DNA from: a bacterium 1xD42-67
Lineage (GTDB): Bacteria; Bacillota; Clostridia; Oscillospirales; Oscillospiraceae
Assembly (NCBI GenBank): GCA_003612335.1
Contig: RAYO01000012.1
Coordinates: forward strand, 102,390-166,389
Direction: 5' to 3'
Length of the DNA: 64,000 bases
The notes beneath the pieces are model-generated. The model did no database searches. It was not told the DNA's origin and saw only the letters and a program-made list of their open reading frames with translations. Made by a program: the position numbers and the translations under genes. Positions 35,103-43,707 of the stretch are shown in pieces (within the stretch, counting starts at the first letter, position 1; each line of letters starts with the position of its first letter).

Positions 35103-37532
35103 TCATATCAACCTCACCTGTACCTCGTCCCCCTGGGCGGAGACCTGAAGGGTATCCCCCTTTTTCAGCCGGCCGGCCAGCATCAGGTCGGCGGCGGGAT
35201 CCTCCACCAGGTCGGCGATGGCCCGGCGGAGGGGCCGGGCGCCATACTCCCGGCTGCTCCCCCTCCTGGCCAGGAGGGAGACGGCCTCCTCCTCCACCGC
35301 CATGGCCACCCCCAGCTTCTCCAGCCGCCGGCGGGTCTCGGACAGGAGCTGCCGGGCGATCTCATCGAGGGTGGCGCTGTCCAGGGGGTGGAAGACCAGG
35401 GCGGCGTCCAGCCGGTTGAGGAACTCGGGGGCGAAGGTGTTGGCCGCGTCGGACAGCACCGCCCGCTCCAGCTCCTCCCGCTCCGCCTCCCCTCCGGCCG
35501 TGAAGCCCAGCCGCCGCCCCTTCGCGAACCGCTGGGCCCCCAGGTTGGAGGTCATCACCAACACGGTGTTGCGGAAATCCGTCTTCCGCCCCTGGGCATC
35601 GGTGAGCACCCCCTCCTCCATCACCTGGAGCAGGATGGACCAGATATCGTGGTGGGCCTTCTCCAGCTCGTCCAACAGCACCACCGACCAGGGGTGCCGC
35701 CGCACCCGCTCGGTGAGCTGGCCCCCCTCCTCATGGCCCACATAGCCCGGCGGGGATCCGATCAGCCGGGAGACGGTGTGGGCCTCCATATACTCAGACA
35801 TGTCGAAGCGGAGCAGCGCCTCCTCACTGCCGAAAAGGGCTCCGGCCAGGGAGCGGCATAGCTGGGTCTTGCCCACTCCGCTGGGCCCCATAAGGAGGAA
35901 ACAGCCCACCGGCCGGCGGGGGTCCTTCAGCCCCAGGCGGCCCCGGCGGATGGCCCTGGTGACGGTGTCCACAGCCTTGTCCTGGCCCAGGAGGCGGCGG
36001 CGCAGCTGGGCATCCAGCTCGGTCAGGGCCTGCTTGTCCGCCTCATCCGGGTCGCAGACGGGCACCCCCGTCCACTGGGAGAGCACCGCCTGGATATGGC
36101 GGGGCTCCACGGCGAACTGTCCCCGGCCGGCCTGCCACCGCTGACGTTCCTCCTCCAGCTCCCGCTTGAAGTCCCGCTCCACATTGCGGAGGATCGCCGC
36201 CTGTTCGAAATCCTGGCGGCGCACCGCATCGGTCAGCTGACGGCCGGCCTGAGACACCCGGCCCTCCAGCCGCTGGAGCTCCGGGGGCAGGGCCTTGCCG
36301 GACAGCCGGGCCTGGGCCGCCGCCTCGTCCACCAGGTCGATGGCCTTGTCCGGCAGGAAGCGCTGGGGCAGGTAGCGGCAGGACAGGTCCACCGCCGCCT
36401 CCAGGGCGCTGTCAGAGATGATCAGATGGTGGTGGGCCTCATACCGGGCCCGGAGGCCCTGGAGGATCTCCAGCGTCTCCCCCCGGGTGGGCTCCTTCAC
36501 AGTGACGGGCTGGAACCGCCGCTCCAGGGCGGCGTCCTTCTCGATATACTTCCGATATTCGTCGATGGTGGTGGCGCCGATCACCTGGAGCTCCCCCCGG
36601 GAGAGGGCGGGCTTGAGGATGTTGGCGGCGTCGATGGCCCCCTCGGCGCTCCCCGCCCCCACGATGGTGTGGAGCTCATCGATGAAGAGGATGATGTTCC
36701 CCGCCCGGCGCACCTCCTGGAGGACGTGCTTCAGCTTCTCCTCGAACTCCCCCCGGTACTTGGTGCCCGCCACCATGGCAGACAGGTCCAGGGCATAGAT
36801 CCGCTTGCCCAGCAGGTGCTGGGGGGCAGTGCCGCCGGCGATGGCGGCGGCTAGGCCCTCCACCACCGCCGTCTTGCCCACCCCCGGCTCCCCGATGAGG
36901 GCGGGGTTGTTCTTGGTCCGGCGGGAGAGGATCTGGACCACCCGCTCCAGTTCCTCCCGCCGGCCGATCACCGGGTCCAGCCGCCCCTCCGACGCCATGC
37001 GGGTCAGATCCCGGGCGCACTGGTCCAGCTGGCGGGTGTCCCGATGGTCCCGGACCTCCGGCTCCCGGGGGCGCGGCTTCGGAGGCGGGGGCACCTCGCC
37101 CCCTAGAGAGGCGGTAAGGCTGCGGTACAGCGCCTCGTCGTCCACCCCGCAGTGGGCCAGGAGCTGGGCCGCCCCGCTGCCCTTGGTGCGCAGGAGCCCC
37201 AGGAGCAGGTGTTCCGAGTTCACCGCCTGCTGGCCCAGACGGCGGCTCTCCTCCACCGCCCCTTGGATCGCCACACAGCAGTTGGGGGTCAGTCCCTGGT
37301 GGATCGACCGGGCAGGCACCCCCGTCCCCACACGCTGGGCGATGGCGGCCCGGAGGCACCGGCTGTCCGCCCCCGCCTTGCGCAGGGCCATGGCCGCAGG
37401 GCTGAACTCCTGGCCCGCCAGTCCCAGGAGAAGGTGTTCGCTGCCCACATAGCTGTGCCCCAGACGGGCCGCGTTCTCCTGGGCCAGGCGGATCGCCCCC
37501 AGGGCGGTGGATGTGAATCGGCTGTCAGACAT
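35103..37532 (-). CDS. clpC: ClpC-type AAA+ unfoldase
   Basis: An 809-residue HSP100 chaperone that unfolds proteins for ClpP. Order: two N-terminal Clp repeats (about 1-150), a Pro-rich linker, AAA+ domain 1 with Walker A GEPGVGKT and Walker B ILFIDE, a middle coiled coil (about 405-465, shorter than in ClpB), and AAA+ domain 2 with GPSGVGKT and VVLLDE. The ClpP-docking tripeptide LGF is present in [16 protein letters not shown] precedes the ATG at 37532. No CtsR-type operator or mcsA/mcsB partner is beside it, unlike the usual Bacillus operon. Confidence 0.95.
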   Translation of the reverse strand: MSDSRFTSTALGAIRLAQENAARLGHSYVGSEHLLLGLAGQEFSPAAMALRKAGADSRCLRAAIAQRVGTGVPARSIHQGLTPNCCVAIQGAVEESRRLGQQAVNSEHLLLGLLRTKGSGAAQLLAHCGVDDEALYRSLTASLGGEVPPPPKPRPREPEVRDHRDTRQLDQCARDLTRMASEGRLDPVIGRREELERVVQILSRRTKNNPALIGEPGVGKTAVVEGLAAAIAGGTAPQHLLGKRIYALDLSAMVAGTKYRGEFEEKLKHVLQEVRRAGNIILFIDELHTIVGAGSAEGAIDAANILKPALSRGELQVIGATTIDEYRKYIEKDAALERRFQPVTVKEPTRGETLEILQGLRARYEAHHHLIISDSALEAAVDLSCRYLPQRFLPDKAIDLVDEAAAQARLSGKALPPELQRLEGRVSQAGRQLTDAVRRQDFEQAAILRNVERDFKRELEEERQRWQAGRGQFAVEPRHIQAVLSQWTGVPVCDPDEADKQALTELDAQLRRRLLGQDKAVDTVTRAIRRGRLGLKDPRRPVGCFLLMGPSGVGKTQLCRSLAGALFGSEEALLRFDMSEYMEAHTVSRLIGSPPGYVGHEEGGQLTERVRRHPWSVVLLDELEKAHHDIWSILLQVMEEGVLTDAQGRKTDFRNTVLVMTSNLGAQRFAKGRRLGFTAGGEAEREELERAVLSDAANTFAPEFLNRLDAALVFHPLDSATLDEIARQLLSETRRRLEKLGVAMAVEEEAVSLLARRGSSREYGARPLRRAIADLVEDPAADLMLAGRLKKGDTLQVSAQGDEVQVRLI

Positions 37533-37651
37533 GATAGCTCACCTCGAGATCAAGTGTTTTTACCATCATGCCCGATCTTTCCCGCCTTTAGCCATGAGGA
37601 GGGCCCTGTCCCGACATGCCGAGATTTTTCCGCCCGCCCCAAAAATAAACA

Positions 37652-37679
37652 TTGCATTTTTAAAAAATTGTGGTAGAAT
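37652..37679 (+). promoter_or_regulatory. Promoter of the ferredoxin gene
   Basis: TTGCAT (37652-37657), 16-bp A/T-rich spacer, TAGAAT (37674-37679). GGAGG at 37698 follows. Confidence 0.65.
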
Positions 37680-37713
37680 AGGGAGTACCATTTTAATGGA
37701 GGTGTACTTAACT

Positions 37714-37884
37714 ATGGCCTATGTTATCAGCGACGCTTGCATCAGCTGCGGTTCCTGCGCTGACGGCTGCCCCGTGGGCGCCATCTCCCAGGGCGACTCC
37801 CAGTATGTCATCGACGCCGGTGCCTGCATCGATTGCGGCTCCTGCGCTGGCACCTGTCCCATGGGCGCTATCTCCCAGGGCTGA
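37714..37884 (+). CDS. 2[4Fe-4S] ferredoxin
   Basis: A 56-residue clostridial-type ferredoxin with two CxxCxxCxxxCP motifs: CISCGSCADGCP (9-20) and CIDCGSCAGTCP (38-49). It carries low-potential electrons in the cytoplasm, for example to the dehydratase activase system encoded upstream, though that pairing is only inferred from closeness. Start ATG 37714, with GGAGG 11 nt upstream; the longer frame to 37507 overlaps the clpC start. Own promoter and terminator. Confidence 0.97.
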   Translation: MAYVISDACISCGSCADGCPVGAISQGDSQYVIDAGACIDCGSCAGTCPMGAISQG

Positions 37885-37895
37885 GACCAAAAAAA

Positions 37896-37925
37896 CAGCG
37901 CCGGTGATACCGGCGCTGTTTTTTT
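37896..37925. terminator. Bidirectional rho-independent terminator
   Basis: CAGCGCCGG and CCGGCGCTG (9 bp, loop TGATA) with seven T after and seven A before it. It ends the ferredoxin transcript and could also end the leftward phage operon, whose last gene stops at 38030. Confidence 0.85.
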
Positions 37926-38029
37926 ATGCCCGCAGGCGGACCGCGTCCAGCCTGGCCGGACAAATGGAGCGGACCAAGATCCCATGGGCCTCGTCTCTCA
38001 GCGGTCCCGCCCCGAGACACAGGGCATCG

Positions 38030-38599
38030 TCACAGATGCTCCACGAAGGTCTCCAGCTGCTCCCAGGACAGATCCATCTCCTCGATGGCCCGCCAGCTGG
38101 GAAAGTTCCCCTCCAGCTCGGTCCATGTGAGGAACCAGAAATCGTATTCGATCCCCACATGGACGGGGAGGATATCCTCGATGATCTTTTTCAGCTCCTC
38201 GAACCCGGCCGGCTCCCCGGCCACCCCCGGGAAGGAGACGGCCACCTGGCCCCGGCCCCGCTCCTCGGCCATGGCGGGGATCCCGCAGCCGGTGATGGTG
38301 TCGTTGATGGCCTCTAGGGTAAAGCTGTCCCCGCCGATCCTCAGCAAAGCGGCCAGGGCGGCGGCCAGCTCTCGGGGGCCGGAGGTCACCGGCCGGCGGG
38401 CGAAGAGCTCTGCCAGGGCCTCCAGCCCCCATCCCTCCGCCGTGGTCAGGGAGGTCTCCCGCCCCACCTCCTCCAAAACCTCCATGGCCCCGTCCAGAGC
38501 CTCCCCCTGGACGTCCAGCTCCCCTCCGCAGAAGGGCGCCTCCAGGTCGTAGACCCCCAAAGGCCGCAGCAGATCCCGCAGATACTGGGCGTGGCTCAT
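38030..38599 (-). CDS. Phage tail protein, XkdU/YmfQ-like (DUF2313)
   Basis: A 189-residue baseplate-associated protein. The pattern AQYLRDLLRPLGVYDL at the start, LTTAEGWGLEALAELFARRPVT in the middle and PVHVGIEYDFWFLTWTELE fits the DUF2313 family, which sits at the baseplate of contractile tails and usually precedes the fibre genes. Here it is the last gene of the module; no fibre gene follows. The ATGA overlap with the baseplate J gene couples their translation. Confidence 0.8.
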   Translation of the reverse strand: MSHAQYLRDLLRPLGVYDLEAPFCGGELDVQGEALDGAMEVLEEVGRETSLTTAEGWGLEALAELFARRPVTSGPRELAAALAALLRIGGDSFTLEAINDTITGCGIPAMAEERGRGQVAVSFPGVAGEPAGFEELKKIIEDILPVHVGIEYDFWFLTWTELEGNFPSWRAIEEMDLSWEQLETFVEHL

Positions 38600-39651
38600 G
38601 TCATCCCCTCCACCGTCAGCCTGCCCAATACAGGCAGTACATCTGATCCCACCGTGACATCCGACGCCGGAGCGGTAAGCGCATAGTTGGCCACCCCGCC
38701 GCAGCTGTAGATGATGTGGCCCAGCTCGGCCCGGAGGACGTCCCGGCCCAGCATCTCCCCGGTGAAGCGGCCCCGCAGGGCGGCCTCCGTCTCTGCCAGC
38801 ACCTCGTCCCGGTCCCAGCCCTCTCGATGCTCCACCTGGACAGCGACATCCACCGTCACCGTCTTCGGGGCCCGGACCCGCAGGTCCACGGCGATCTCCC
38901 GGCGCTGGTCGAAATAGTCTTGGAGCTCCGCCAGCAGCTCCGCCCCAGGGATCCCGGACAGGGTGGCGGGGACGATATCCACCGACCCCACCCCCCGAGG
39001 GCGGGGGATCACCGCCGCCGCCGCCACCTGGTCGAAGGACAGGGCCCCCTGCTCGTAAAAGGCGGCGTTGGCCCCGTTGGGCAGGCGTCTGAAGGTATCC
39101 AGCACCCGCTCCCGCAGGGCCCCGTCCCCCTCGCCGTCCGCCCCGCCGGTGCAGGCTCCGGGGTTGGTGCAGGAGGCGATCCCCATAGGAGCCACTGCCA
39201 TGGACCGGATCGCCCCGGCGGACACATTCCCTGCCGCGCCCGGCTCCAGGGCCCGGACGGGGGCCTCCGCCGTCAGCGCCCCCGCCTCCAGGACGGCCGG
39301 CCGGGTGGTCTCGAACCGCACCAGCCCCGCCGTCATGCACACCGTCCCCTGGGGGATCTCTCTGGGGACGGAGGCGGCCTCCCCGGCGGTGAAGCGGACC
39401 GTCCCCTCCGCCGCCGCGGCCGGCTTGCGCGCCAGTCCCCGGAGCTGGGCGTGACGGTCCAGATGCTCCCCCTCCGCCGTCTGGGGGAAGGCCTGCCGGG
39501 CCACCCAGTCCGCCTGGATATACAAGGCGTACACCTGGGCCGCCACCGCATAGAGCCGGGCGGACAGATCGCACCCTTCCCGGGGCTCCAGCCCTGTCCG
39601 CTCCCCAAAGCTGGCCAGCAGCTCCTCATAGATCTGATCCACTGTCTTCAT
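38596..39651 (-). CDS. xkdT: Baseplate wedge protein, gpJ/XkdT family
   Basis: A 351-residue baseplate J-like protein that forms the wedge of a contractile tail. Typical parts are the N-terminal KTVDQIYEELLASF, AEGEHLDRHAQLRGLARK, then PVRALEPGAAGNV, GGADGEGDGALRERVLDTFR and IPRPRGVGSVDIVP. AGGAGG lies 6 nt before the ATG at 39651, inside the longer open frame, so that start is preferred to 39666. Confidence 0.92.
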   Translation of the reverse strand: MKTVDQIYEELLASFGERTGLEPREGCDLSARLYAVAAQVYALYIQADWVARQAFPQTAEGEHLDRHAQLRGLARKPAAAAEGTVRFTAGEAASVPREIPQGTVCMTAGLVRFETTRPAVLEAGALTAEAPVRALEPGAAGNVSAGAIRSMAVAPMGIASCTNPGACTGGADGEGDGALRERVLDTFRRLPNGANAAFYEQGALSFDQVAAAAVIPRPRGVGSVDIVPATLSGIPGAELLAELQDYFDQRREIAVDLRVRAPKTVTVDVAVQVEHREGWDRDEVLAETEAALRGRFTGEMLGRDVLRAELGHIIYSCGGVANYALTAPASDVTVGSDVLPVLGRLTVEGMT

Positions 39652-39662
39652 CCATTCCCTCC

Positions 39663-40034
39663 TCATGCCGGGCTCCAGCCGCCTTGGCTGTAGACCTCCA
39701 TCTGCGCCGTCAGCGCCTCCCCCCGCCGCTCTAGCCGGACCGTGAGCAGACCGGTCCCATCCCGCTCCTCCAGCTCTACCGACTGGACGGTGAGCTCCGG
39801 CTCCTCTCTCAGGGCCTCGGCCACATATTGTGCGGCCAGGGACCGGCGGAGGGCAGGCTTCTCCCGCCCCAGCCGGTACAGCCTGCTGCCCAGCCGGGGC
39901 AAAAAGGGCAGGCTCCCCCGCCGGGCAGTGAGGCGGAACAGCGCCCGGGCCAGGGCCTCCTCCCGCCCGGAGAGCACCGTGAGCCCTCCCTGTCCGTCGG
40001 GGACATAGTCCCCCTCCTGGATCTTCCGCTCCAT
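39663..40034 (-). CDS. xkdS: XkdS-like (DUF2634) baseplate protein
   Basis: A 123-residue protein with the gp25/XkdS layout: a short beta opening (YVPDGQGGLTVLSGREEALAR), a conserved basic stretch with FLPRLGSRLYRLGREKP and a late beta segment. gp25-like lysozyme-fold proteins sit at the base of the sheath and start its assembly. It lies between the spike-like gene and baseplate J, the usual order in PBSX-type tails. Confidence 0.82.
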   Translation of the reverse strand: MERKIQEGDYVPDGQGGLTVLSGREEALARALFRLTARRGSLPFLPRLGSRLYRLGREKPALRRSLAAQYVAEALREEPELTVQSVELEERDGTGLLTVRLERRGEALTAQMEVYSQGGWSPA

Positions 40035-40047
40035 CGCCCTCCTCCTC

Positions 40048-40437
40048 TCAGCTCAGCACATCGATCACTATATCCCGCACCACCTCATAGAGGGCGCGGC
40101 CGTTGAGATACAGCTCCCCGTCCAGTTCCAGCCGCTGGCCCAGCTTGACGGCGCAGCTCCCCCCAGCCAGCCGGACCTCCCCGGGCCCCAGTTCCCCGCC
40201 CTCCTGAACGGTGCCCAGGATACAGGGGGACTCCCCCTCGGCCCCGGCCTTGAGGACCAGCACCTTGTCCCCCGCCGTGGGCCTCCAGCTGTACCCGCCG
40301 GGGCCGTAGACGGTGAGCCACCGCCGCTCGCCCCCCAGGCTCACCCCGGCGGGGTCGCCCCCCAGGGTGACGGTGCCCAGTTCTGCCGCCGCCGCCCCCG
40401 CCGGGAGGCCCCTTCTCCGCTCTGATGTCCACATCAT
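40048..40437 (-). CDS. Small baseplate/spike-region protein, possibly frameshifted
   Basis: A 129-residue protein with an OB-like part (WLTVYGPGGYSWRPTAGDKVLVLKAG) typical of small spike or XkdR-region proteins of contractile tails, followed by ELDGELYLNGRALYEVV. The N-terminus is uncertain: a different frame opens at the TGATG junction with the preceding gene (40477) and reads MFPGGDLDIFEVMDDVDIRA before meeting this frame only by a one-base shift. ATG 40437 or 40434 with GAGGTG upstream is the simple choice. Confidence 0.65.
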   Translation of the reverse strand: MMWTSERRRGLPAGAAAAELGTVTLGGDPAGVSLGGERRWLTVYGPGGYSWRPTAGDKVLVLKAGAEGESPCILGTVQEGGELGPGEVRLAGGSCAVKLGQRLELDGELYLNGRALYEVVRDIVIDVLS

Positions 40438-40476
40438 CCATCACCTCAAAGATATCCAGATCCCCTCCGGGGAACA

Positions 40477-41415
40477 TCACACCACCACATCCGGCGGAGC
40501 CAGCTCGATCCGGCTCCGGCAGCCCTCCCCGTCCATCGAGACAGCGACCTGGACGGCCCGATAGCGGCCGTTCCAGTCCCACCCGGACCTTTGGAGGTCC
40601 ACCAGATCCCCTGGCCAAACGCAGAAGGGCTCCCCCACCGTCACCTCCACCCGCACCAGCTCAGCGGCGGACCGCTCCAGCTGGAACTGTCCTGAGTAAC
40701 GCATGGCCTTATAGCTGCTCCGGGCGGGCATGGCGATCACCCGGCGGGCCATCCCCCCCGCCGACTGGAGGGGGGCGCTGTCCACCTGCTCCACCCGGCC
40801 GCTCCACCGGTCCCGGACCAGCACCTGAGACAGGGCCCCATACCGCCGGTCCCGGCGGACCAGAGAGATCACATCCGTGCTGTCATCCACTGTCCGCACC
40901 CTGGCATCTGTCCAGCCGGAGAGGACCAGCCGGCCCTCCCGGTCGAACCGGGGCGCGATCCCGCCGTGATACCGGGCGAAGTCATAGACCACCGACCACT
41001 CGCTGCTCCCGGCGGCCACCGAGAACCGCTCCACCGGCGGGAGGGATCCGCCCGGGGCGGCCTGAATCCCATAGGGGGCCACGTGGTCCCGCAGGATGTC
41101 CGCCTGGGTGGCGCACAGATAGTCCTGGCCCAGGGCCTCGTTGTCCAGCAGGCGGGCGGCCATCCCCCGGCCGGACACCTCCAGCAGCCTCCCTTGGTCG
41201 GTGACGCTCACCTCACATTCATCCACCACCCCGGTGAACACCCGCTCTCCCCCGTGGTCCGCATGGAAGCCCACCCAGTCCCCCGGCCGGGTGGACTGCC
41301 CCCCGTCCCAGGGACATGTCAGCCAAAAGCTGTCGCAGGGCGTCCCGGCGGTGTGTTCCATCCGCCAGGCCAGGAGGGCAGGCAGGGCCCACTGCGTCCC
41401 CCGGGCGTCGGTCAC
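40477..41415 (-). CDS. xkdQ: XkdQ/YqbQ-like tail protein
   Basis: A 312-residue protein resembling gp27/XkdQ, the hub between tube and spike. Seen: DWVGFHADHGGERVFTGVVD, EVSGRGMAARLLDNEALGQ (the strongly conserved middle), VYDFARYHGGIAPRFDREGR and MRYSGQFQLERSAAE near the end. PBSX XkdQ has about 325 residues. The likely start is the GTG at 41415; the open frame to 41667 overlaps the LysM gene. Confidence 0.85.
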   Translation of the reverse strand: MTDARGTQWALPALLAWRMEHTAGTPCDSFWLTCPWDGGQSTRPGDWVGFHADHGGERVFTGVVDECEVSVTDQGRLLEVSGRGMAARLLDNEALGQDYLCATQADILRDHVAPYGIQAAPGGSLPPVERFSVAAGSSEWSVVYDFARYHGGIAPRFDREGRLVLSGWTDARVRTVDDSTDVISLVRRDRRYGALSQVLVRDRWSGRVEQVDSAPLQSAGGMARRVIAMPARSSYKAMRYSGQFQLERSAAELVRVEVTVGEPFCVWPGDLVDLQRSGWDWNGRYRAVQVAVSMDGEGCRSRIELAPPDVVV

Positions 41416-41423
41416 ATAACCAT

Positions 41424-42002
41424 TCAGCCCACCCGCACCTCCTCCCCCACCCGGATCAGGTTGGGATTCTTGATCTGGGGATTGAGGGCCACCAGTTCGG
41501 CCAACGACAGTCCATACCGCCCGGCCAGGGCCCACAGTGTATCCCCTCTGACCACAGTGTGCCAGCGGGGCTGCGCCTCCGTCCCGCTCTGGAGCTGGGC
41601 AGTCCCCCGGCGGTCCTCCCCTCCGGCGGAGACTGCCAGCCCGCTGTAAAAGCTGTTCTCCTCCCAAAAGGCGAAAGAGTAGCGCACATAGTCAGGCCTG
41701 GGGGCCTGCTCTGCCCGCAGGGAGACGAAATAGGTGTTGGCCGCCTGCCACAGGGGGTGGACCAGCAGCCCCGGCCCTCTCTCATAGAAGACAGAGGCCA
41801 GCCGCTGGAACTCCTGATAAGCCCCTGCTCCCACGAACTCCCCCTCTCCCTCCATCACCCGGTGCTCCTCCCCCAGGTCCTGGAGCTGATAGCGGCCGAA
41901 GGGGGTCTTATGGACCGCCATAGCTCTTCGGTAGTCGATGGAGTATGCCCGGGGGTTATGGGGCCAGGTGTAGTCCTTATAGCGCATCGGTGACAGATCC
42001 AT
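41424..42002 (-). CDS. xkdP: LysM tail protein, XkdP-like
   Basis: A 192-residue tail protein. The C-terminal 45 residues are a LysM fold (HTVVRGDTLWALAGRYGLSL, then LNPQIKNPNLIRVGEEV) that can bind peptidoglycan; the N-terminal part has RRAMAVHKTPFGRYQLQDLGEE. XkdP normally lies directly after the tape-measure gene. GAGGAGG is 9 nt before the ATG at 42002, while the longer frame starts at a poor TTG. Confidence 0.87.
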   Translation of the reverse strand: MDLSPMRYKDYTWPHNPRAYSIDYRRAMAVHKTPFGRYQLQDLGEEHRVMEGEGEFVGAGAYQEFQRLASVFYERGPGLLVHPLWQAANTYFVSLRAEQAPRPDYVRYSFAFWEENSFYSGLAVSAGGEDRRGTAQLQSGTEAQPRWHTVVRGDTLWALAGRYGLSLAELVALNPQIKNPNLIRVGEEVRVG

Positions 42003-42016
42003 CTGCCGATCCCTCC

Positions 42017-42637
42017 TCAATAGAGATAAAAGCCCCCGTCATACCGGCGGCTGTCCCGACGGAAGGCCCGGTCGGCCTGCTCCGCCCAGTCCTGCGCCCC
42101 GAGGACGGAGAGGGGCCATCCCCCTCTCCCGGGCCAGGGGGCCCCGCCCCCCGACCCTGCTCCGGCGCTGACGGCCCGCCCCCTCCCTCTGACAAAGGGG
42201 GCCAGTTCCCCAGGGCCGGCCGTCTCCCAGGCCCCGCCGTCCTGCCATGCCCCTCCCCCGCTCCGCCCCCTGAGCGCGGCCCCGCTCAGGGCAGAGGCGG
42301 CCGCCCGCTCCAGCCGCTCCAGCTCTGCCAGCACGGGATAGCTCCCCTTCCCAGGCTCCTCCGGCCCGGTCTCCCGGCGGAGGCGCTGTCTGGAGCCCCC
42401 CTCCGGGGACGGACGGGGGAGCCCCAGATCCCCCTCCGCCATATCCTGGCCGTTCCCCCCTCTGGGCGCCGGTCCAGCGGGGAGGGGCCCCCTGTCCTCA
42501 GCAGGATCTCCCCCCTCCTCCGGGGGCTGGAAGGCCCCTCTGCCCTCCGCTCTTTGGGCGAGGGGCCGTTCCAGCTCTCTGGTCCGCTCCAGCAGGCCGT
42601 CGGGATCCTCCAGCATCTCCTCCAGATAGTCGATCAA
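42017..42637 (-). CDS. Unknown protein in the tape-measure position
   Basis: A 206-residue protein I cannot place. The N-terminus is helical and acidic (MIDYLEEMLEDPDGLLERT), followed by a low-complexity Gly/Pro/Glu/Arg region (about 30-95), one helix (YPVLAELERLERAAASALSG), more Gly/Trp-rich low complexity and an end AEQADRAFRRDSRRYDGGFYLY. It fills the slot where contractile-tail operons carry the tape measure, the largest tail gene, but has no long coiled coil or membrane segment. It overlaps the preceding gene by four bases and lies 14 nt from the next, so no other gene fits here. Confidence 0.7.
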   Translation of the reverse strand: MIDYLEEMLEDPDGLLERTRELERPLAQRAEGRGAFQPPEEGGDPAEDRGPLPAGPAPRGGNGQDMAEGDLGLPRPSPEGGSRQRLRRETGPEEPGKGSYPVLAELERLERAAASALSGAALRGRSGGGAWQDGGAWETAGPGELAPFVRGRGRAVSAGAGSGGGAPWPGRGGWPLSVLGAQDWAEQADRAFRRDSRRYDGGFYLY

Positions 42638-43275
42638 CCGCTGTCACCCTCCTTCAGTTCCTGGAACCGGACCAGATCGAAGGCGGGATTCACCGCCCCC
42701 TGGACCTCCCCGGTCCGTCCGCCGCAGACGGGGCACCGCTCCTCTGCGGCCCAGGCCCGGCAGGCGGGACACAGCCGGGCCAGCTCCTCCTCCCGATCCA
42801 GCAGGGCGTTGACCAGACACCAGAGATAGTCCCGCCCCTTCATGGCCCTGGCCCGTTCCTCGGTGGGCAGGGCATGGGCCTGCCGCAGCACCCGCCACCG
42901 CAGCCGCTCCCCCGGGTCGCTCCGCAGAGACTCCTCCATCTCCTCCAGTCCCTCCTGGGAGAGATCCAGCCCCGGGTCGCTCTCCTGTCGGAAGGCGCTC
43001 CACCGTCCGGCCAGGGCTTGGATCTCCTCCGCTGTCAGCCCGGCCAGCACCGCCCGGCCGCTGTCGAAAACGGGCGTATGCCCCTCAGACAGCTCCAGGG
43101 CCCTGGCCAGGAGGCAGGCGTTGGAACACAGGGCCCGCTCCCGCCCTTCCCCGGCCAGTCCGGCGGCCTCCCGCCGGGCCTGGAGGACCTCCAGGGCGGA
43201 GAGCAGCCGCAGATCCAGCCCGTCTCCCAAAGAGATCCTGTCCCGCCCGGCCAAAATAGACGATCGTGCGCTCAT
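42634..43275 (-). CDS. Tail assembly protein candidate with zinc ribbon
   Basis: A 213-residue protein between tube and the tape-measure position, where tail assembly chaperones (XkdN-like) are encoded. It begins MSARSSILAGRDRISLGDGL. Near its C-terminus is a CxxC...CxxC pair (LCPACRAW and RCPVCGG), a zinc-ribbon look not usual for XkdN. The ATG at 43275 overlaps the tube stop (ATGA), which decides against the longer frame. Assignment as chaperone is by position. Confidence 0.65.
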   Translation of the reverse strand: MSARSSILAGRDRISLGDGLDLRLLSALEVLQARREAAGLAGEGRERALCSNACLLARALELSEGHTPVFDSGRAVLAGLTAEEIQALAGRWSAFRQESDPGLDLSQEGLEEMEESLRSDPGERLRWRVLRQAHALPTEERARAMKGRDYLWCLVNALLDREEELARLCPACRAWAAEERCPVCGGRTGEVQGAVNPAFDLVRFQELKEGDSG

Positions 43276-43661
43276 GCCCCCATCTCCAGCCGCTTGGAGG
43301 CCACCAGCGTGACCTTCTCCAGCACCATAGACCCGATGTCGGCGCTCTCCTGGATGGCGCTCCACTGGCAGCCGGAGTAGACGATCTTCCGGTCCGGCTT
43401 ACATATCACCAGAGAGAAATCCTCCATGGCGTAGAAGTCGATCCCGTCCCGGATGGCCTCATCTGTGGCATAGAGCCGGGTCAGCTCGATCACGTGGGCC
43501 GCCTGGCCCGGAACGGTGGCCACCGGCTCGGTCTCGCCGAAGGCCTCCACTGCGGAGCTGCTCTTGGTAGTGCGGGCGGTGTAGCTCTGGACCACCGCCA
43601 CCCGCACCCCGTCCGCCTCCAGATAGATATCGCTGCTGGTGGGAAATCCTGAGATGCTCAT
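43272..43661 (-). CDS. xkdM: Phage tail tube protein, XkdM-like
   Basis: A 129-residue inner-tube protein of a contractile tail. XkdM-like features: SSDIYLEADGVRVAVVQSYT, the central GFGETEPVA-like SAVEAFGETEPVATV and the end SADIGSMVLEKVTLVASKRL. Subunits stack as hexamers inside the sheath. It directly follows the sheath gene as in PBSX. AGGAGG lies upstream of the ATG. Confidence 0.88.
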   Translation of the reverse strand: MSISGFPTSSDIYLEADGVRVAVVQSYTARTTKSSSAVEAFGETEPVATVPGQAAHVIELTRLYATDEAIRDGIDFYAMEDFSLVICKPDRKIVYSGCQWSAIQESADIGSMVLEKVTLVASKRLEMGA

Positions 43662-43707
43662 GGTCCGATACCTCCTATCCTTATCACGCCTCGCCTGTTC
43701 GCGGCAC

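Noticed and set aside
42634..42640. Programmed frameshift between the assembly gene and the following gene, as in other tails
   Set aside because: The junction is a plain ATGA overlap with its own start and I see no slippery heptamer there.
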